Assembly: GCF_963678635.1 (NCBI RefSeq)
Contig: NC_087065.1
Coordinates: 432,001-496,000, forward strand
Reading direction: 5' to 3'
Origin: Symsagittifera roscoffensis
Taxonomy: Eukaryota; Xenacoelomorpha; Acoela; Convolutidae
DNA: 64,000 bases
The first letter of the stretch is position 1. Each line of letters starts with the position of its first letter. Below the pieces are notes generated by a model. That model made no database searches. It was given only the letters and a program-made list of their open reading frames with translations, and had not been told where the DNA came from. Shown piece after piece: positions 44,091 to 54,446 of the stretch. The translations under genes were made by a program, and so were the position numbers.

Positions 44091-45163
44091 ATGAGGATGC
44101 TGAACGGAGCACGGTTATCGGTCAACTGATTGTACTCGATAGCAGGAGTGGGCTGGTTGATAGCGGCTGGCATAAACTTCAGCTCAACAACTGCCTTGAG
44201 GTTTGCCGTCCTAGACGGACTGCCCTCTAATAACACAATGAGCTCAGTGAATGCAAGACCGTTACAAGACGTAAAACTGAATCACGATGAGGGGAATCGA
44301 GAAGAGAGACCTGGAAGATTTCTGATAACGAGGGCGCCGATTGGACAACATGTGAAGATGTTCAGGCAGCTGAAAACACTCCCAGGTCATGTGAAAGAAC
44401 GAGTATACACGAAACAAGTGAATCAGGAAGGTGATGTCCAAAGATACGGCGGGTTGAAAGCGATAAAGAAAGATGAGACCATCTTTGCCGCGTATGACAA
44501 GGCAGAAATGAGGAAGGCCAAGATTATGATAGTAGCGAATTCAGACTTCGTGCACACTTCCAAGTCTCTGTTTTGGCCGGACGTTATAATGTTGGCAGCG
44601 GTCGATCTGGACCTAATGCAATCCGTGTCAATGGCAATTGGGGTACAAAGACAGACAGAGATGAACCCAATCACAATTGTGTTTGCTGGCATCAATGACC
44701 ATGTACATAGTAGGGATTTTCTGAGCAGACTCAGAGATCCTACGACTGCTGAAGCCGCTGTAAGGCCAGCGATAAAAGATATACTCGAGTCAATGGGTGA
44801 AGTAGCGGATACCCTGAAAGAAAGTTCCTTCACCAAAACGACACCGAGAGCCGTGTTCGCGCTGACTCCGGGGTTTGCACGCTCCCGGATGGACTAAAAT
44901 TCGTATATGGGATTGTGGCTTTGCTCTCGGAAGGAAAATATGATGTAATCATATCGGCCCCAAATCGCGAGATAGAGATGGAGAATTTGAGACCACTCAG
45001 GGCCGAACTACCGGCGGTCTGGTCGGATATCTCGAACGCAATGAGAGGATTCATGGACTACTCACTACACATGCTAGTGTTGGACGAGGTGCTGGGGTTG
45101 GAACTGTCCAACTTCAGTCGACAGCTCAAGTTGAAGCCAGGAATAGATGACGACCAGGAATAG
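44091..45163 (+). pseudogene. Module 2 of element 2 (possible second SGNH-like fold)
   Basis: The frame 44,130-44,897 has VGWLIAAGINFSS, IMIVANSDFVHTSKSLFW, the strand ITIVFAGINDHVHSR and RAVFALTPGF; the frame 44,915-45,163 continues with ELPAVWSDISNAMRGF and LVLDEVLGLELSNFSRQLK. GIND fits SGNH block III better than the element 1 sequence does. The frames are separated by a shift near 44,880. About 300 bp are missing at the left compared with element 3. Confidence 0.5.
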
Positions 45164-45176
45164 ATGAGGAATAATT

Positions 45177-46130
45177 GTGGCGATGTCGAATAACTTATGG
45201 TTCCGAGGAATGGACATAAAAGAGGAAGGAGAGAGAAGAAATAACTCCAAGGATACCAGAGCTCACTTGGAGGCGATGGTTTTGAGAACCAAACCAGAAG
45301 CTATACAGTGGTCACAACCAACTCCTCGAGTAGCGGCATTGGGTGCAGATGCTTTTGAGCAAGGCCCAGTGATGATCAGGAAGATCCATGCCTACCTTGT
45401 AAAGGAGGTGAACCTGGCCGAAAAAGCCGAGGAAAAGGCAGCCGAGTTTGTAAACAGAGTGTGCAAAGTTACCCTGGAAACTTTCTGGACTGAGAAGGTG
45501 AAGGGAGAAGAAGGCTTTGAACGGACTGATAGCATGCTGAAAGGGCTGGGAGCCGGATGGACCGCGTCCTTCTTGGCAAAATTCTACACAAAACTCTCTC
45601 GATACTTGATAAAAGAATTCCTCCAAACAGTAGTGGAAGTGTCAATTGTTGAACTACTAGCCTTGTTCGTGACGTTTGGAGCAGAAAAATTCGTGAAAGG
45701 ACCGGTAGTACTGCTCACCGAAGGAGTTCAGAACTTGCGGTTAGATGGACTTCTAACATTGATTGCAATAACACATGGAAACTTGGGAGGACTGATGAAC
45801 TTGACACGTTACCCAGAGCAGATGAGAGAGAATGTGAAGAAATTCGATGTGAAGAAAGCAACGGATTCGTGGAATAAGATAAGAGATCTGAGACATACTC
45901 TTATCCAGTACCTCCTGCATCAGAATCGCTTTGGAACAGGAGAGGATAAGACGATTGAGAGGGAGGAATACGTGAGACGACATGTCGGGGGCATGCCCCT
46001 GCTAACTGATCTAAGCTTAGCTATGGGGACCGATCCCTTAGCGTTGATCAGAGGAGCCACGGAGTTTGTGACAGTGATCTATGGACCAGCAGTCACGTTT
46101 GCGTTCCCTGATGTTAAGGTGGAAGCGTAA
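45177..46130 (+). CDS. Module 3 of element 2 (helical, unknown)
   Basis: A clean frame of 317 codons with the complete single-copy module: NLWFRGMDIK, KIHAYLVKEVNLAEKAEEKA, DSMLKGLGAGWTASFLAKFY, LLALFVTFGAEKFVKGPV, LTRYPEQMREN, LRHTLIQYLLHQNRFG and VTFAFPDVKVEA. It ends at a TAA (46,128-46,130) where elements 1 and 3 have Tyr. The module is almost entirely helical, which would suit a structural or scaffold protein, but this is a guess. Confidence 0.6.
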   Translation: MAMSNNLWFRGMDIKEEGERRNNSKDTRAHLEAMVLRTKPEAIQWSQPTPRVAALGADAFEQGPVMIRKIHAYLVKEVNLAEKAEEKAAEFVNRVCKVTLETFWTEKVKGEEGFERTDSMLKGLGAGWTASFLAKFYTKLSRYLIKEFLQTVVEVSIVELLALFVTFGAEKFVKGPVVLLTEGVQNLRLDGLLTLIAITHGNLGGLMNLTRYPEQMRENVKKFDVKKATDSWNKIRDLRHTLIQYLLHQNRFGTGEDKTIEREEYVRRHVGGMPLLTDLSLAMGTDPLALIRGATEFVTVIYGPAVTFAFPDVKVEA

Positions 46131-46191
46131 TGGAGGTCGGTGCTGCACCTGAATCTCATATCAGCAATGTATGGGAGTGTGCTGAACTGGT

Positions 46192-46815
46192 TTGAGAACT
46201 GTTGTGCGAGAACTCAAGAGCAAAGATCTGTTGTTTGGAAAGATAGCAGAGCCAGAAATGACGGTCGTCAACTTTGACGATCACTTCCGTGATCGTATGG
46301 GAGAAGTTGAGAGAGGGCATATTGAGGTATTTCCGAAGCTTTGGAATCTAAGGCCCTACGACAAGACAAATGGTGAGATCACCAGGATTCCTCGTCTCAC
46401 TGCGGCATACCACAAGGTGAGAGAAGAGACGAAAGACTGGGGTGATTACGAGAAGCTGCCAGAGGAAATCCCTGAGTTCCCTTTGATAAGAAGGATAATG
46501 CTCGGAGCAGTCTCCGTAGTACAAACTCTTAGATTGAGAGCGTTTGAGACCAATGAAAGGAAGGTAGCGAAATTCTTGGAAACGATGGATCCGTGTTTTG
46601 TTGGTAGAAATGCCGCAGTGTTACAGTACACGCGATTTGCTTACACAGATCAAGCGACGAGAAGGCGCATAAGCAATGCCGCGACTCCGAAGCCTGGAGC
46701 GTTTGACACGGAATGGACGGAAATAAACCTAGCGTCTATGAGGATGAGAGGCAGAGCCGAATTACCTGAGGCCTCCCTGATTTTGACCAACGTGAAACAG
46801 GAGTTAACAGTGTGA
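46192..46815 (+). CDS. Module 4 of element 2 (unknown)
   Basis: The frame of 207 codons contains LLFGKIAEPEMTVVNFDDHF, PKLWNLRPYDK, IRRIMLGAVSVVQ and EINLASMRMRGRAELPEAS. It ends at a TGA (46,813-46,815) just before KTLQTRNFLAPFGYEE, where elements 1 and 3 continue. It has no recognised domain. Confidence 0.55.
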   Translation: MRTVVRELKSKDLLFGKIAEPEMTVVNFDDHFRDRMGEVERGHIEVFPKLWNLRPYDKTNGEITRIPRLTAAYHKVREETKDWGDYEKLPEEIPEFPLIRRIMLGAVSVVQTLRLRAFETNERKVAKFLETMDPCFVGRNAAVLQYTRFAYTDQATRRRISNAATPKPGAFDTEWTEINLASMRMRGRAELPEASLILTNVKQELTV

Positions 46816-47631
46816 AAAACGTTGCAGACGAGAAACTTCCTGGCACCCTTCGGCTATGAGGAAATCAAAGTGGTCCATGGAGAAGAGGAAGATAAATCTG
46901 CTGGCAGGTTAATCATACCGAAATTTACGGAAGGGACCAAGACTGAAAGGCAAGGACCCTCAAGTTCTAGAGATACGTCAGGAGGAGATGATGGGCAGGG
47001 AGGAAGCCGTCGATTGGAAGAGCCTATGCAAGAGGATCCCGATCAAGCAGAGAAGGAGGACGATAAAGCATCGACAGGAGGAATATCCAGCTCGGATTTC
47101 AGTTTATTCAATGACTTTGAAAACAACGCAGACGCGTTGGAAACGACTGAACCAGCAAACGAAGGTACTTCGACACTGGAGCCTCCGTCAGCTTTTGCGG
47201 AAATGAAACGGAATTTGCCGGAGAGCAGATCTCCGGGCAATTCTAAAGATAGTGAACAAACACTCCTCATGGAATCACCAAGGATAAGAAGGATCGAAGG
47301 CGCAGCCAGAGTACCCTTCTTGGGAACATTACCCGAAGAAGAGTGGGAGGTACATCACGGAGACCATGAAAAAAGGACAGGATGTAGATTGGACAGAGTG
47401 GCCTTCATGGAAGAAGTCTGGACAGTGGTTCAGAGCTACGGAACCCAGTCCATTTTGAAAGTAGGTCTCAACCGACCACTGATGCGGGAACTCCTTGACA
47501 AACTCGACGAGTGTGAAGGGAGATTGAGTGAGTTGTTGATCGACTCAGCCACTGATGAAAGTGAAGCTAATTCTCCTATAAAGATGACACCGCAAGAGGA
47601 TAAGGGAGAAGTTGAATATCTCGAGAACTAG
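46816..47631 (+). pseudogene. Modules 5-6 of element 2
   Basis: The frame starts with TRNFLAPFGYEEIKVVHG, then an acidic linker with EPMQEDPDQAEKEDD, then VPFLGTLPEEEWEVHH, VAFMEEVWTVVQSYGTQS and LMRELLDKLDECEGRL. The single-copy order SYGTQSILKVGLNRP seen here is the ancestral one that was broken by the jump in the element 3 array. Confidence 0.6.
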
Positions 47632-48622
47632 GAAAGGAACGATGCGATCGGAATTGGTGATTGATAAGATCAATGAGATGAAGATGAAACTAGGCAGCAA
47701 AGTGATACCGAGGAGAGCGGGAAAGACGAAGGTGGATTCGGAAATATCAGTAAAAGCTATCAACTCGGCGAAAAGGAAACGAGTCGGAGAAGTCATGGAT
47801 ATGGGACAAGGTGATGATCGATTGCCTGGCACAGACAGAATGTTGAATTCAACGGAATCAACGGGTTATAAATCCAAACGGAATGACCGCACTCTGACTG
47901 GAGCAACGTTAGAAATGGAAATACTCAGCCAATGTGGGGAGAGTAACATGAAAGACTTTAAACCGTCTCCCATGAACCACGGAAAGGGAAGTGTCGTAGG
48001 ACAACTGGTCCCAGTGGAATTTAACCAACTGACACTGTCGGAGACTGTATCAATAGATGAACCCGTCTGTGGGTACATGGAAATGTTGGAGTACAGAAAC
48101 TCGGCCAGAGGACACTTAATGGCTCTGGAAGACAAGAGTGCCATGGAAGGTTATCTGGAGACAATGATGCAAGGCACCACCCTTAAGCAGAAAGTATACG
48201 GGAGTCTAGCGTCTTCTGAGATGCAGGCGGAAACGATCGAGCAGTTGGTGAGCCTTCCATGGAAAGCTGTAGTGTTACGGTACTTTGAAGAAGAGATGAG
48301 GACTAGACCAAGGATACACGCTCTGATAGCAGTGCCCTACGGGAGGACTGAATTACAGCTGAGTTTCGCCTGGTGCATGATCGGACTGACTGGCGCGGAA
48401 TATGATTCAGAAGAAAGGAAGAGATCGAAAGAAGAAAAGGTTTTCCTGATGACGAGTATGAGGGATCTGATAATCCAGGAGGGAATGGCAGTAGCGTGCG
48501 CGAAGTGGAGGAACGCTCTCTGTTTCATCCGATTCATGATAGAGCAAATTTCAGTGCCAGCATTGAACACCTGTGTCAAGATGCTGAAAGAGGGTGATGA
48601 ACGTGCGAAATCCTTACTCTAG
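47612..48622 (+). CDS. Module 7 of element 2 (unknown)
   Basis: 336 codons. A basic N-terminal part (KLGSKVIPRRAGKTKVDSE and SAKRKRVGEVMD) is followed by MEILSQCGESNMKDFK, YMEMLEYRNSARGHLMALED, LPWKAVVLRYFEEE, ELQLSFAWCMIGLTGAEY and a C-terminal helical part. It joins module 6 by a shift near 47,620. The basic stretch resembles a nuclear localisation or nucleic-acid-binding segment. Confidence 0.6.
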   Translation: MNISRTRKGTMRSELVIDKINEMKMKLGSKVIPRRAGKTKVDSEISVKAINSAKRKRVGEVMDMGQGDDRLPGTDRMLNSTESTGYKSKRNDRTLTGATLEMEILSQCGESNMKDFKPSPMNHGKGSVVGQLVPVEFNQLTLSETVSIDEPVCGYMEMLEYRNSARGHLMALEDKSAMEGYLETMMQGTTLKQKVYGSLASSEMQAETIEQLVSLPWKAVVLRYFEEEMRTRPRIHALIAVPYGRTELQLSFAWCMIGLTGAEYDSEERKRSKEEKVFLMTSMRDLIIQEGMAVACAKWRNALCFIRFMIEQISVPALNTCVKMLKEGDERAKSLL

Positions 48623-48820
48623 CTAGCACTGCTAGATATGCATCAGAGCAAGCCGATGAGGGTGAACATGAAAGAACCCGAGGAGTTAGAACCCATGAGG
48701 AAAATAGACGAAATCAGGAGATTCTCAAACAAGGAGCTGAAGCTCACTAAGGAATCCATGGGAGCGCTGCCGAAATCCAATGAATACTGTGGACCGATCA
48801 GAAAGAAGTCATAAAGTTAC
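48623..48820 (+). pseudogene. Module 8 of element 2
   Basis: It contains MKEPEELEPMRKIDEIRRFSNKEL-type sequence (about 48,660-48,740) in the frame that leads to module 9, with a TAA at ~48,811. In element 3 that codon is sense, so the two copies together show a continuous frame from module 8 to 9. Confidence 0.5.
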
Positions 48821-50671
48821 GTGTCCGGAGTCATAGGAATAGCGTACAACCCGTTTCTCAGTGAAGACATACGCGCTTACTTCTTTGATTACGAGCAAGC
48901 AGTGTTGCTGAGGTTCTGGACGTCAAGAATTGCAACGATTAGAAGCACTGCTTATCTGCAGACCAAGCTGGGACTAGTCTTAGAAGAAAAGGCAGCTGCA
49001 CCTTCCGTGCCAGAACCCGACAAACGAGTGGAGTTTGGATTGGGATTCTCAGATGAATTACTGAGAACGAGCTTGATGGTAGTGTGGGAACTGATGAGAC
49101 CATCGTGGTGTCCTAGTTCCCATGCTGATTCAATACTACTTGCAACGCAAGATGTGCAGAGGCAAATAAATGCAGAATGTAACCTGCATGATCTTAATGT
49201 CATATATAATGTGATGACAACAGCCTCTAAGAGCAACGGGGAATATGTGGAGTTGCCTGGCTGGGGACCAGAAGACTGGGTTAAACCTGGTAGCTGTCTG
49301 GCAGAAGTCTTTGGACTGGAAGGTCACATTTGTGGAAGTCTGGATTGCGTGAAAACCATTGAGAAACAATCCGACACAAACAGAGTCACTCTTGAATCTA
49401 GAACAGAAACATGAGATGGTCACGGCCATCAGTGTAGAAGTGTTCCCGGGAGTTTTGCAAACTGAGCAAAAGCACATAGGAAAATGGAGGGAAGCGATCG
49501 AGGCAGAAATGAACATCAGGCCCAGTGAAACTTATCGCAGACCATCGGATTGCGATATTTGGTGCGTTAACTTCAATATGCAAGAGCAGATACCCAGTGC
49601 ATTTCGTAGCTGTGGATGTAAAAAGAACGAGAACGATCGTGGATCAAGCATTCTCAGTGCCAAAGTGTGTGAGATTAGCGAGAATGTCGGAAATATCTTA
49701 TGAGTTATTGTGCAGAATGTTCTGAGCAGTTCCAGAGAGAACTAAGGAGGAGTTGGAATCGATACTGGGAAAGAAGTTCATGGGATACGTCAGTGGGAAC
49801 TTCAATGACTTTGAAAGACAGAAACAGAGAGGATCAACTACAGAAACAGAGAGAATGATGAAGTCCACCGAGCGATGATGGAAGTAGAACCACTACTGGA
49901 AGCTTCCGGAAAGCGTAACTGGAGGAGCATCATGTTAACACATGATGAATTTCCCTGCCACTGCTTGCCGCAAACATGGTGGTATCCCGGGCGTAGTAAT
50001 TTGCTGTTGATCTGGGACTCTGGAGAGCTGCTCTCCATGGGTTTACCAGACACATCACGGCCCATAACAACAGTGATAGTGGGAGTTATGATGGCGATAC
50101 GATGGCTGGAAGCTCATGTGAAGGAGAACAATAGACAGGAGGCACCGACGAGAGAACAATTGCAGAATTGGATTGTCTAAAAGATTTAGATCTTTTTGAG
50201 ACAATGTGCAAGATTCTGAACATTCCGATGGAAGTGAAAAAAATATGGGCAAGGAGACGACTGATGCCATGGTTTAGAGCCAACATGACTGCATGGTTGT
50301 ATGAGTATGCCAAGAAGCATATGTCGAAGCACGGCAGAGTGTACAGTGTATATCAGCTGGACATTGGGGCAGGAGCTTTCAAACGAGCTTTCGTGACTCA
50401 TCGGAATGCAGTGACCACCCCTGTAAAGAGAATTTCTAGGACAAGTGAACGTAATGGAAGAGAGAAGGAAGAGATGTTGAAGGAAGATTTGGAGAGAAAC
50501 GTGACGTTGTGTCTCCAGAACAGCTTCTGCAGGAACAGAGGATCTAACGTGGATCCCTTACCTTGTTGTAAACAAAGGGTAGAAGAGCAGAAGTATTGGA
50601 GGACTGCTTCCAACAGCGTCAGAATAGCTAACGATGTGTTGCAAGACACAGAAACTGAAAGTGCAGAGTAA
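48821..50671 (+). pseudogene. Module 9 of element 2 (Cys/His protein, broken)
   Basis: Frames 48,821-49,414, 49,359-49,703, 49,875-50,180 and 50,168-50,671 match the 672-codon protein of element 1. A deletion near 49,375 removes about 40 codons after the Cys/His cluster (CLAX6GHICX4C). PCHCLPQTWWYPGR, MPWFRANMTAWLYEYAKKHM, AGAFKRAFVTHRNA and the Cys-rich end PCCKQR are present. The frame ends with acidic DTETESAE and TAA at 50,669-50,671, probably the true end of the protein. Confidence 0.65.
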
Positions 50672-51541
50672 ATGTCGCAGGAGGAGGGGATGGAGCATTG
50701 ACAAATGGCCGGTAGACAAGATGCAAAAAGAAACAAAGTTAGAGGAATTTAGAAGCTTTAGAACTTCTAAACGACAATAAAGAAATAGAAGAAACAAAGA
50801 AGTGACAAAAGAGAAGAAGTTAAACTCAGAATTGTTTTATGTGTGTGACAAAAACTCTAGTAAGAAACTAAGCAACCAAGTTGTAATTGAAAACTAAAAA
50901 AAAACATTTTGTTGAGTTTTGAGCATTACAGAATTTGTTGCATATATAAATTTGCATTTTGATTTTAGTTAGTGGCTTTAGAGACACTTACTATTTATTT
51001 AGAAAGGCTTGAGTAAAGAGTATATTTAAATATTCCAGCCTGCATGACTATTTTTAATCAACTAGGAAAACTGATCATTTTGTGGTGACATGAAAGGCTT
51101 GGGTAATCTCTCGAAGAGAGAGATTGTTTCATTGTTCTTTCTAACCATAGATTTCCTTAATGTTAATATTCAGGACAATAACGACCAAGATTTCCGAAGG
51201 GAAGAAGCATAGTAGGATAATTTTAGCTTGTTGGTTGGCAGGACTGTCCTGCAAACTAACACCTTTTAAAACCTAGGAGAAAAAATTTTAAATCAGGGCA
51301 TTGACTTTGGAAGTCAGAAAAAATGTTTTATTTTAAGTCATATCCTCAAAGTGCAGATTAGTGAAAGATTTTGGAAGGCTATAGTAGTGTAGTATGATGC
51401 CATTTATATTCTGCAGTGAGTCGATATGACGTGGATAAGAGTAATTTCGTGCATTTTGTAAATTCTGTTTGATGACACTGTACCAATTTTACGAACATTG
51501 CGAGATTCAATGGGGACATTGACCGGGCTGTCCGGGGAGTA
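50672..51541 (+). other. 3' UTR of element 2
   Basis: No ORF. It contains a perfect dyad AATCTCTC-GAA-GAGAGAGATT near 51,113, the conserved hairpin at 51,230-51,260 and the purine tract TGTCCGGGGAGTA directly before the LTR. Confidence 0.7.
51230..51260 (+). promoter_or_regulatory. 3' UTR hairpin (element 2)
   Basis: Arms GTTGGTTGGCAGGA and TCCTGCAAACTAAC around CTG form a 14-bp stem with one G-A mismatch and one G-T pair, 282 bp from the LTR. Confidence 0.7.
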
Positions 51542-52397
51542 TGTGACATTCGACCAGAATGAACAAAATGCAGGTTCGGCGATTTCGAATAGTTAGCAGC
51601 TAACCTTCCGAATTGACAGTTTTGAGAGATAAGTGACGTTATTGGGACAATTAATCAAACGGTGAAGGTCAAGATATTCTGGTATTTTGAAATTTTAAAA
51701 ATTCGAAATGAGAAGTCGCACTTCTGAGAAACGGCAAAAATCGCCATTTTGGAAGAAAACCAGAAGAAAATCACAACAACAATAGTTGCGATTGTGATAA
51801 CTATGAGAATTGCAATAAAAAAACAACAACGAATTGCAGAGTTAGCAAACAACGGTAAAGGGTGGTAAAACAGCCTTCCGGAAGGAAGATAAGGGCGTTA
51901 TTTACCCGGATTCAGGAATCCGGAGGGGTCTCGGGACTGGAACTGAAACTATTTTATATAATCTTTTAGCTTCCCGGTTATGTCTTGAGTTGAATTTATT
52001 TAACATCTGAATTCATTTTACGACGATGAGAAGCTAGGAGTTGGGGGAAAGGGTTGATCCATCTTCGATGGAGATGATGATTTTTTTCTACTGAACAAAA
52101 ACAGTAGTAATATAGTAAATAGTAGTAGCCCTGTTTTTAGGAGTAACCTCGTGGTCTGGGGATACTGATACCCAGCCATGAGCTCACTAATTTGCAAGTA
52201 AACAAGTCAATTTGAGCGTTCTGGTCGAAGCCGGAGAACAGTAACGTTTTTGACGACCCGATGTTAGAAAGACCACCAAAAGAACTGGCTTTGGTAGAGA
52301 CAGTGAAAAGCATGTAGAGCTCTGTTTAGACGTTGGCCAGTCGTCTTAGAACCTAGCTTTATTTTCCGTCGATATGCACTTCCGGGCCAATGTTACA
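51542..52397 (+). repeat. 3' LTR of element 2 (856 bp)
   Basis: It starts TGTGACATTCGACCAG and ends CCGGGCCAATGTTACA. It is the inverted counterpart of 22,778-21,905. It has the dyad CCGGATTCAGGAATCCGG at 51,906-51,923 and a TATATAA sequence near 51,955 that could serve as TATA box. The TATATAA is not kept in element 3. Confidence 0.9.
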
Positions 52398-52739
52398 TTT
52401 CAAGGACGTGACCTGTTTTTATTTTGGAACGAATTTTTTAAAATTTATTTCGTCTTGCCAAACCGACCACTCCTAATTCGCCAAATTGTCCAATTAGGAC
52501 AGCTAATCTAATAAAACGGTCAATCTTCCCAGTCCGATGTTATAACGTAAATTCGATGCATTTTGGCGCCTTTCTGGTCGAATATCACATTGTCCAATAA
52601 GACCGTTAATTCTTTGAAACAGCCATTTCTCCCACCAAACTGCTCCAGATGAATATTCATTTTTCCCATGTATTTTAGGCGCCATTCTGGTCAAATGCCT
52701 CATACTACTACTACTTAAACACCTAAATAACTGGAATAC
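52398..52739 (-). repeat. LTR-start-like fragments in minus orientation
   Basis: Two stretches read on the minus strand resemble the first ~110 bp of the element 2/3 LTRs: one starts TGTGATATTCGACCAGA at ~52,590 and one reads GAGGCATTTGACCAGA near 52,700. Both carry a GGCGCC motif after GACCAGAA. They are diverged and end without a clear boundary. No coding capacity. Confidence 0.45.
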
Positions 52740-52813
52740 TGGAAATCTGGAGGCTCTTATTAAATAGTTTCAGATTATATGATTTGCGGGGTAGCCGTGG
52801 TGACCCCTTTTTC

Positions 52814-53410
52814 ATGGTTGTGATTATTGGAGCGAGCTCATTACATCTGGCACTTGAAGATTGGGCATCAGTAGGAGGAAACGAGGAACTGCAAGAAGAC
52901 GTCATTCATTACAAGAGAGTAACGTTTCATCCCAAATCGAACTCGAATAAAATCGTACGAAACATCTTGAGAGACGAAGTTACTAGAAACGAGTCTGTAA
53001 TTATCTGGCACGACGTAATAAACAATTCGATTTCAAAACATCCATTCAATCCAAGGACTCCCCTTACTGCCAATCAACTAGTACCAGAAATCAAACCCCT
53101 AATCAATTCGCATCCTCGAATTGAAGGCCTTGTCTATTGTCAGAGAGACGGTGCACCCTATATTCTTAAAGATCTAAAGAAACTTCCGATACCAGTTGTT
53201 CAAGTTACAACAGACATAATTTCAAATTCTAAACAACAGGACAAAGATCTACTTGAAGGATACAGAGAACTGCATCAAGAAACCGCACTTGAAATCAAAA
53301 CTTTAGCTATAATACGAAACAACAATAGCAACTTGAGTGATATCTTAAAGAAGAACAAGAAACCGTCAAAAAAACAACGAGAAGCACGAAGGAAACGAGA
53401 ACAGAAATAA
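52814..53410 (+). CDS. Esterase-like first ORF of the CR1-like element
   Basis: The ATG at 52814 begins MVVIIGASSLHLAL, a strand-Gly-x-Ser pattern like SGNH block I. About 55 residues on, SVIIWHDVINNSIS has the H-D-x-x-N pattern typical of a family of nematode proteins associated with CR1 elements. RIEGLVYCQRDGAPYI and VVQVTTDII follow as further strands, and the protein ends in a basic tail KKQREARRKREQK. CR1-like elements with esterase ORFs are described (Kapitonov and Jurka). Length ~198 codons, no internal stop. Whether the enzyme is active is unclear because a clear DxxH end motif was not found. Confidence 0.55.
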   Translation: MVVIIGASSLHLALEDWASVGGNEELQEDVIHYKRVTFHPKSNSNKIVRNILRDEVTRNESVIIWHDVINNSISKHPFNPRTPLTANQLVPEIKPLINSHPRIEGLVYCQRDGAPYILKDLKKLPIPVVQVTTDIISNSKQQDKDLLEGYRELHQETALEIKTLAIIRNNNSNLSDILKKNKKPSKKQREARRKREQK

Positions 53411-53525
53411 ATTGTGAGTTTAAATTTCAATTCGTGACGGGAGTGGGCTTAATTGTCCAGGCTTGGATCAAATTGTAAATAAATATTCTCTATCCCATTT
53501 TCTCCTTCTCTCTGTATCCACCAAA

Positions 53526-54422
53526 ATGAAAAATTGCAAAACGTGCAAAAAACCCATAAATGCCAGGGACAGATGTTTCAGTTGTGTATCTTGCAATGCT
53601 CAAATGCATCTCGAGAGCGCCTGCACTGGTCTTACTAACACCGCCACCAATGGCATAAAAGACTTGGGTTTAAACGCAATGCTTCTATGCGACACATGTG
53701 TAACTAATAACGAAAGAGGTAACTTCATAAAGTGTAGGACCATGATGCAAATGAACGAGAAAATTGAAAAAGAGAGTGAGGGAATACAAGCACGTCTTGA
53801 AAATATGGAAAAAAGGCTGACGGCATTGGTTGATGAAAAAGTCGAAAACGCTACAAAAACCACATGCGAAAAACTGGAAAAAAGCTATGCAGATGTACTC
53901 AGTGTGAAACCTGTTAAAGATATGAAAGCTCAACCAGGAGCTGGAAAAGAAGTAAAACAAGAAATTCATCATAATATCAATAAAAGCTTCCGTATACAGG
54001 GGATCAGAGAAGATCCCGAGAAATCAAAAGGCGAAAATTTTGTCCCCACAACCGAAAAAGTACATGAGGTACTAAACAAGTTAGGAGTTAAACCACAAAT
54101 TGAAGAAATAAAAAGGCTAAGGAAATTCAGCAAAGAGCGCATCAAGTCAAGAATTTTATTAATAACTCTGTCAACGGAACATGAAGCACGATTGGTGCTG
54201 GCAAAGAGCCTCGAAAAAAGAGATGAACTGCGAGATGAGAAAATTTACCTTCTGCCAGCATTATCGAAAGAAGATGCGAGGAAGGAAAACCTATGCTTAA
54301 AAAGATGAAGAGAACTTCTAGACGAAGGAGTTCCAAAGGAGAAAATCAAAATCAGGAATTTCGAGCTGTTCAATGATGGTAAAAAAGAGATGATAGAAGC
54401 AGAACAAGCAGATGATGCTTGA
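53526..54422 (+). pseudogene. CR1-like ORF1: PHD-type finger, coiled coil and RRM-like domain
   Basis: From ATG 53526. Residues ~4-60 have a Cys4-His-Cys3-like pattern: CKTCKK, CFSCVSCNAQMHLESAC and CDTC. This matches the PHD-like finger of CR1 ORF1 proteins. A charged coiled coil (~75-140) follows, then an RRM-like part (FRIQGIREDPE, LGVKPQIEEIKRLRKF, RILLITLSTEHEARLVL). An in-frame TGA at 54306-54308 interrupts the last ~37 codons, which continue to 54420-54422. ORF1 proteins bind element RNA (family knowledge). Confidence 0.75.
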
Positions 54423-54446
54423 CTAGGCTTTCTCAACATCGTGCAA

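Larger units (their letters stand above)
41271..52397 (+). mobile_element. Element 2: giant Ty3/Gypsy-like element, 5'-truncated, plus strand
   Basis: It begins abruptly in the integrase C-terminal region and runs on the + strand through macro domain, spacer, post-pol block, 3' UTR hairpin and a TGT...ACA LTR at 51,542-52,397. It has one copy of the segment that is amplified in element 3. It has private deletions at about 43,060 (start of the second ORF), about 44,085 (between the SGNH and following module) and about 49,375. Its 41,271-42,506 stretch is the only copy where the integrase tail and macro domain are read without a stop, which makes it the key reference for that fusion. Confidence 0.85.
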
